From NCBI RefSeq assembly GCF_001806325.1, contig NZ_CP017580.1:2170001-2234000 (forward strand): a DNA stretch of 64,000 nt, read 5' to 3'. Within the stretch, counting starts at the first letter, position 1, and the number at the start of each line of letters is the position of its first letter. A program made the position numbers and the translations under genes. Positions 60,501 through 64,000 of this stretch are shown here, one piece after another. This DNA comes from Curtobacterium sp. BH-2-1-1 (GTDB lineage Bacteria; Actinomycetota; Actinomycetes; Actinomycetales; Microbacteriaceae). Under the pieces are notes generated by a model. That model saw nothing but the letters and a program-made list of their open reading frames with translations. It did not search any database and was not told the origin of the DNA.

Positions 60501-61085
60501 CTAGCTCCGGAAGGTGATGATGCGCGACGGCGTGATGATGCCGTCGACGGGTTCGTCGTGGGTCTCGCGCGGGACCTCGTCGAGGTACTCCGCGTCGAAG
60601 ATCACAGCATAGACGGGCGGGCGGTTCGCCATCGACCCGAGCGTCTTGTCGTAGTAGCCGCGTCCCCAGCCCATCCGGACGCCGTCGTGTCCCACCGCGG
60701 CGGCGGGAGCGAGGATCGCGTCGACGTCGTTGATCGCGAGGGGGGAGAGCACCTCGCCGACGACCTCGGGCACGCCGGCCAGCCCCTCGGCCTCGGAGGC
60801 ACCGTCGCCGACCGCCCAGTCGAGCAGGCCGTCCTCGCGGGTGATCGGCAGGAGCACCCGGATGCCGCGCTCGAACGCCCAGTTCAGGAACGGGCGGACG
60901 TCGGGTTCCTCGGGTGCGGAGAGGTACAGCGCGATCGACTCGACCTGGCGCTCCTCGGCGAAGCGCTGCAGGGTCGCGGTGAGCGCCGCGGTGTCGGTCT
61001 CGCGTTCGGTCGTGGTCCGGGTGCGCCGCCGCTGCCGGAGCTCGGCTCGCAGGGCGCGCTTCTCGTTCCCGAGATCGGCGATCAT
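60501..61085 (-). CDS. 5-formyltetrahydrofolate cyclo-ligase
   Basis: A 194-residue ATP-dependent enzyme recycling 5-formyl-THF to 5,10-methenyl-THF. Family marks are the basic N-terminus (KRALRAELRQRRR), SIALYLSAPEEPD, LAPAAAVGHDGVRMG and the signature GWGRGYYDK. ATG 61085 is divergent from galU. It heads the unit cyclo-ligase, FmdB, mscL, as in related Actinobacteria. Confidence 0.92.
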   Translation of the reverse strand: MIADLGNEKRALRAELRQRRRTRTTTERETDTAALTATLQRFAEERQVESIALYLSAPEEPDVRPFLNWAFERGIRVLLPITREDGLLDWAVGDGASEAEGLAGVPEVVGEVLSPLAINDVDAILAPAAAVGHDGVRMGWGRGYYDKTLGSMANRPPVYAVIFDAEYLDEVPRETHDEPVDGIITPSRIITFRS

Positions 61086-61185
61086 GCCGAGGAGTCTACC
61101 GAGGGCACGTCTTGCGGCTTTCCGCCGCCGAGCGCGAGAAGCCGTGTCCTCCGTAGCGACGACATGCCCCCTCCAGGGGTCATCC

Positions 61186-61191
61186 GATACC
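61186..61191 (+). promoter_or_regulatory. -10-like GATACC before galU
   Basis: GATACC ends 8 bases before ATG 61200 in the 114-base divergent region. A leaderless or near-leaderless galU mRNA is likely. Confidence 0.35.
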
Positions 61192-61199
61192 GTCCAGGC

Positions 61200-62090
61200 A
61201 TGGGCTTCCAGATTTCGAAGGCCGTGATCCCCGCCGCAGGCCTGGGCACGCGCTTCCTCCCCGCCACCAAGGCGATGCCGAAGGAGATGCTCCCCGTCGT
61301 CGACAAGCCGGCCATCCAGTACGTGGTGGAAGAGGCCGTCGGCGCAGGGCTCACCGACGTGCTGATGATCACGGGCCGCAACAAGAACGCGCTCGAGAAC
61401 CACTTCGACCACGTGTCCGAGCTCGAGGAGACCCTCAAGAAGAAGGGCGACCACGAGAAGCTGCAGAAGGTGAACCAGTCCACGGACCTCGCCGACATGC
61501 ACTACGTCCGCCAGGGTGACCCGCTGGGCCTCGGCCACGCCGTGCTCCGCGCCAAGATGCACGTCGGCCGCGAGCCGTTCGCCGTGCTCCTCGGTGACGA
61601 CATCATCGACGCCCGCGACCCGCTGCTCAAGCGCATGATCGAGGTCCAGGGCGAGAAGAACGCCACCGTCGTCGCCCTGCTCGAGGTCCCGGAGTCGCAG
61701 ACCCACCTCTACGGCATCGCCACGGTCGAGGAGACCGACACCGACGACGTCGTGAAGATCACCGGCCTCGTCGAGAAGCCCCCGCGGGGCGAGGCGCCCT
61801 CGAACCTGGCCATCATCGGCCGCTACGTCATCCGTCCCGAGGTCTTCGACGTCCTCGAGAAGCAGGAGCCGGGCAAGGGCGGCGAGATCCAGCTGACCGA
61901 CGCGCTCATGAAGATGGCGAACGCCGAGGAGTGGACCGGCGGCGTGTACGGCGTCGTGTTCCGTGGACGCCGGTACGACACCGGTGACAAACTCGACTAC
62001 ATCAAGGCGATCGTCCAGCTCGCCTCGGACCGCGAAGACCTCGGCCCCGACCTCAAGTCGTGGCTCAAGGAGTTCAACGCGGGCGAATAG
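61200..62090 (+). CDS. galU: UTP-glucose-1-phosphate uridylyltransferase
   Basis: A 296-residue nucleotidyltransferase making UDP-glucose for cell-envelope sugars. Nucleotide motif IPAAGLGTRFLPATKAMPKE (residues 10-29), VDKPAIQYVVEEA, QGDPLGLGHAV, LLGDDII and GRYVI. Length is normal. Divergent from the cyclo-ligase gene and followed by a strong terminator. Confidence 0.95.
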   Translation: MGFQISKAVIPAAGLGTRFLPATKAMPKEMLPVVDKPAIQYVVEEAVGAGLTDVLMITGRNKNALENHFDHVSELEETLKKKGDHEKLQKVNQSTDLADMHYVRQGDPLGLGHAVLRAKMHVGREPFAVLLGDDIIDARDPLLKRMIEVQGEKNATVVALLEVPESQTHLYGIATVEETDTDDVVKITGLVEKPPRGEAPSNLAIIGRYVIRPEVFDVLEKQEPGKGGEIQLTDALMKMANAEEWTGGVYGVVFRGRRYDTGDKLDYIKAIVQLASDREDLGPDLKSWLKEFNAGE

Positions 62091-62103
62091 ACGACCCGTC
62101 GCC

Positions 62104-62136
62104 GAACGGGTCCGGGGAACACCCCCGGGCCCGTTC
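62104..62136 (+). terminator. galU terminator
   Basis: A 14-bp stem (GAACGGGTCCGGGG and complement, one T-G pair) with loop AACAC, 13 bases after the galU stop. Confidence 0.8.
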
Positions 62137-62160
62137 GACGCTCCCGGAGGAACCAGCGCG

Positions 62161-62820
62161 ATGACGACGATCCCGACCCTGTCCCACGGGCGGGTCACCA
62201 TCCGGCCCCTCCGACTCCGCGACACCCGCGACCTCGACGTCGCCCTCGCGAGCAACCGCTCGTGGCTCCGCACGTGGGAGGCCACGAACCCCTCCGGTCA
62301 CGTCTCCACCGACGTCCGCGGCAGCATCCGCGCGCTCCAGGCCAACGCCCGCGCGGGGCTCGGGCTCCCGTTCGCGATGGAGCTCGACGGCCGCTTCGTC
62401 GGACAGCTCAACGTCTCCGGCATCACGTACGGCTCCCTGGCCAGTGCCTCGATCGGCTACTGGGTCGTCGAGGACGCCGCCGGCCACAACGTCACGCCGA
62501 TCGCCGTCGCGATGGCGGTGGACCACTGCTTCCGCGTGGTCGGCATCCACCGCATCGAGATCTGCATCCGTCCCGAGAACGCCCCGTCGCTGCGGGTGGT
62601 CGAGAAGCTCGGCTTCCGGTACGAGGGGCTCCGCCGCCGCTACATCCACATCAATGGCGACTGGCGCGACCACTTCTGCTTCGCCCTCGTCGCGGAAGAG
62701 GTCCGCGAGGGCGTCCTCGAACGCTGGGTCCGCGGCCAGGTCCCGCCGGGCGTCGGTTCGGTCCCGCTCGCGGCACGCGACGAGGCCGCGATGCCGCTGC
62801 ACACCACGCCCCGCGTCTGA
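62161..62820 (+). CDS. GNAT acetyltransferase (RimJ/RimL-like)
   Basis: A 219-residue GCN5-related acetyltransferase. LSHGRVTIRPLRLRDTRDLD begins the fold; ASIGYWVVEDAAGHNVTP includes the acetyl-CoA strand, and RPENAPSLRVVEKLGFRYEG is the diagnostic C-terminal motif. The C-terminal 40 residues are an extension. It follows galU, as rimJ-like Rv0995 does in M. tuberculosis, and could acetylate protein N-termini. Confidence 0.9.
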   Translation: MTTIPTLSHGRVTIRPLRLRDTRDLDVALASNRSWLRTWEATNPSGHVSTDVRGSIRALQANARAGLGLPFAMELDGRFVGQLNVSGITYGSLASASIGYWVVEDAAGHNVTPIAVAMAVDHCFRVVGIHRIEICIRPENAPSLRVVEKLGFRYEGLRRRYIHINGDWRDHFCFALVAEEVREGVLERWVRGQVPPGVGSVPLAARDEAAMPLHTTPRV

Positions 62821-62946
62821 CCCGCGGGTCCGGTCCGTCCGGGCGGCCCGGGGGGCGCGGCTCGCCCCCGGCGATTTCGTCACGACACGCGCAACACGCG
62901 TCCGGCAATCACCGGACGGGGGAACGCCCACCCCTACCGTGTCCCC

Positions 62947-64000
62947 ATGGCAGGTATCGGCTCCTGGGGCGGCGGCATCGTCCTGCTCATCGCGGCCGTG
63001 CTCTGGCTCGTCTACCTCATGCCGTCCTGGGCGGCCCGTCGGCAGTACCTCGCCACCGAGCGGAACGCGATCCGGCTGCAGCAGACCCTCCGCATCCTCG
63101 CGCAGACCGCCGAGCTGCCGGACGAGGTCCGCATCGAGATGAACGCGAAGTCCCTCGCCGAGGCCCAGCGGGTCGCGAAGTCGGAGGAGGCGAAGCGCAC
63201 CGCGATCGTCCGCGCCCACGAGGCCGCCCGGCAGCGGGAGATCACCCGTCGACTGGCCGAGCAGGCACCCGTGCTCGAGCGGGCCTCGGCGGTCCCGGCA
63301 CTCACCGCGATGCGCATGCGTCGGTCCCGACTGGGGGCGACCCTGCTCGGCACGCTCGGCCTCGTCGTCGCGGTCGTCGTGTTCGTCGCGGCCCCCGCCG
63401 CCTGGCTCGTCGGTGTCGCCGGCCTCGTCGCCGCCGGTGGGTCCGCAGCGGTCCTCGCCCAGCTGCACCAGGTGGCGAAGGCGCGGAAGGCCCGGACCGC
63501 GACGGTCGTGCCGGAGTCGAGCCGCGCCTCCAGGCCCGCGAGCGAGTGGACGGACCCGGCGCCGCCGCTGTCGACCGAGCAGCCCGCCGAGCCCGCTCAT
63601 GACCGCAGCTGGACGCCGAACCGCGTCCCGAAGCCGCTGTACGTCGAACGCCCGAAGGTCCCGGCGGCCACGCCGGAGTCCTCGGCGGAGCTCGCCGCCC
63701 GCCTGAAGGAGCGGGTCGCCGCGGCCAAGGCGGAAGCCGAGGCCGAGGCGGCCGCGATCCGTGCCGCCGAGACCGACCCGTCGCTCGCGCGGGTGTCGCC
63801 CATGCGCCCGGACGTCGAGGAAGCCGTCGCGTCGCTCTCCGCGCACGACCAGGGGCGGCTCGCCGAACGGCTGGGCCTGCGCGCGCCGGCCGGCACGGGA
63901 ACTCCCGTCGCCCAGGCCGCTCCCGCTCCGGAACCCGCTGCTCCCGCCGCACCCCCGGCGCCGCCGAGCAAGTGGGCCGGCATGGGTGTCCTCGGCGAGG
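62947..64000 (+). CDS. Conserved membrane protein with Ala/Pro-rich tail (partial)
   Basis: Runs off the window after 351 codons. A first helix (residues 5-26: GGGIVLLIAAVLWLVYLMP), a cytoplasmic coiled region (about 35-115, many Arg/Glu/Ala), two adjacent helices (about 130-165) and then a long polar Ala/Pro/Glu-rich segment. ATG 62947 follows a normal intergenic gap of 126 bases. It occupies the position of Rv0996 in the galU-rimJ neighbourhood and looks related by layout. Function unknown; a link to envelope or division is only a guess. Confidence 0.7.
   Translation, partial: MAGIGSWGGGIVLLIAAVLWLVYLMPSWAARRQYLATERNAIRLQQTLRILAQTAELPDEVRIEMNAKSLAEAQRVAKSEEAKRTAIVRAHEAARQREITRRLAEQAPVLERASAVPALTAMRMRRSRLGATLLGTLGLVVAVVVFVAAPAAWLVGVAGLVAAGGSAAVLAQLHQVAKARKARTATVVPESSRASRPASEWTDPAPPLSTEQPAEPAHDRSWTPNRVPKPLYVERPKVPAATPESSAELAARLKERVAAAKAEAEAEAAAIRAAETDPSLARVSPMRPDVEEAVASLSAHDQGRLAERLGLRAPAGTGTPVAQAAPAPEPAAPAAPPAPPSKWAGMGVLGE

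Overview
The window is very GC-rich and densely coded, with GTG starts, ATGA/GTGA stop-start overlaps and hairpin terminators without long U tracts. Gene content and order point to a high-GC actinobacterium of the Microbacteriaceae, probably Curtobacterium or a close relative. That assignment is inferred from protein character and gene order, not from a marker gene. No rRNA, CRISPR array, insertion sequence or phage gene is visible. There is one tRNA (Arg, anticodon CCT).

Region by region. 1-11 kb is mostly conserved core: a solitary DUF559-type nuclease-fold protein, a two-component system, the XPB helicase and its partner, a cold-shock protein with DUF3027, serC and a DtxR-type metal regulator. 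11-16 kb has an exported NlpC/P60 hydrolase, an HNH endonuclease, an epoxide hydrolase, the tRNA and argG. 16-29 kb has an AI-2E-type permease, a pair of overlapping small ORFs, marR-MATE, a large surface protein with an LAxTG sorting signal, nadE, a flotillin-like protein and an MFS exporter with its TetR regulator.

29.6-40.8 kb is a complete non-phosphorylative L-fucose catabolic locus. An ABC importer without an ATPase gene and a cytoplasmic GH29 alpha-L-fucosidase deliver L-fucose. Mutarotase, an aldo/keto-reductase dehydrogenase, a lactonase, L-fuconate dehydratase, an SDR dehydrogenase and an FAH-family hydrolase then take it to pyruvate plus lactate. A GntR/FCD repressor sits inside the locus. 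Three near-identical palindromic operators (core ACATC-G-GATGT) lie at the promoters of both transcription units.

41-48 kb has a mycoredoxin-like protein, a PrsW-like membrane protease, and an operon in which an aberrant S-adenosylhomocysteine hydrolase homologue is coupled to an SAH/MTA-deaminase-like amidohydrolase, a cupin and a polar amino-acid-type ABC importer. 48-58.9 kb holds redox enzymes, an orphan pyruvyl transferase, a CoA-ester lyase family protein and a 1295-residue DUF4011/SF1 helicase/nuclease-fold protein whose Walker A lysine and Walker B glutamate are both missing. 58.9-64 kb is core again (CDP-alcohol phosphatidyltransferase, mscL, FmdB, 5-formyl-THF cyclo-ligase, galU, GNAT, membrane protein) in an order resembling M. 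tuberculosis Rv0985c-Rv0996.

A 10-base word, GGAGGCGCGG, recurs throughout, as inverted pairs forming intergenic terminators and as single copies inside genes. Several genes have a -10-like hexamer only 6-9 bases before the start codon, which suggests leaderless mRNAs.
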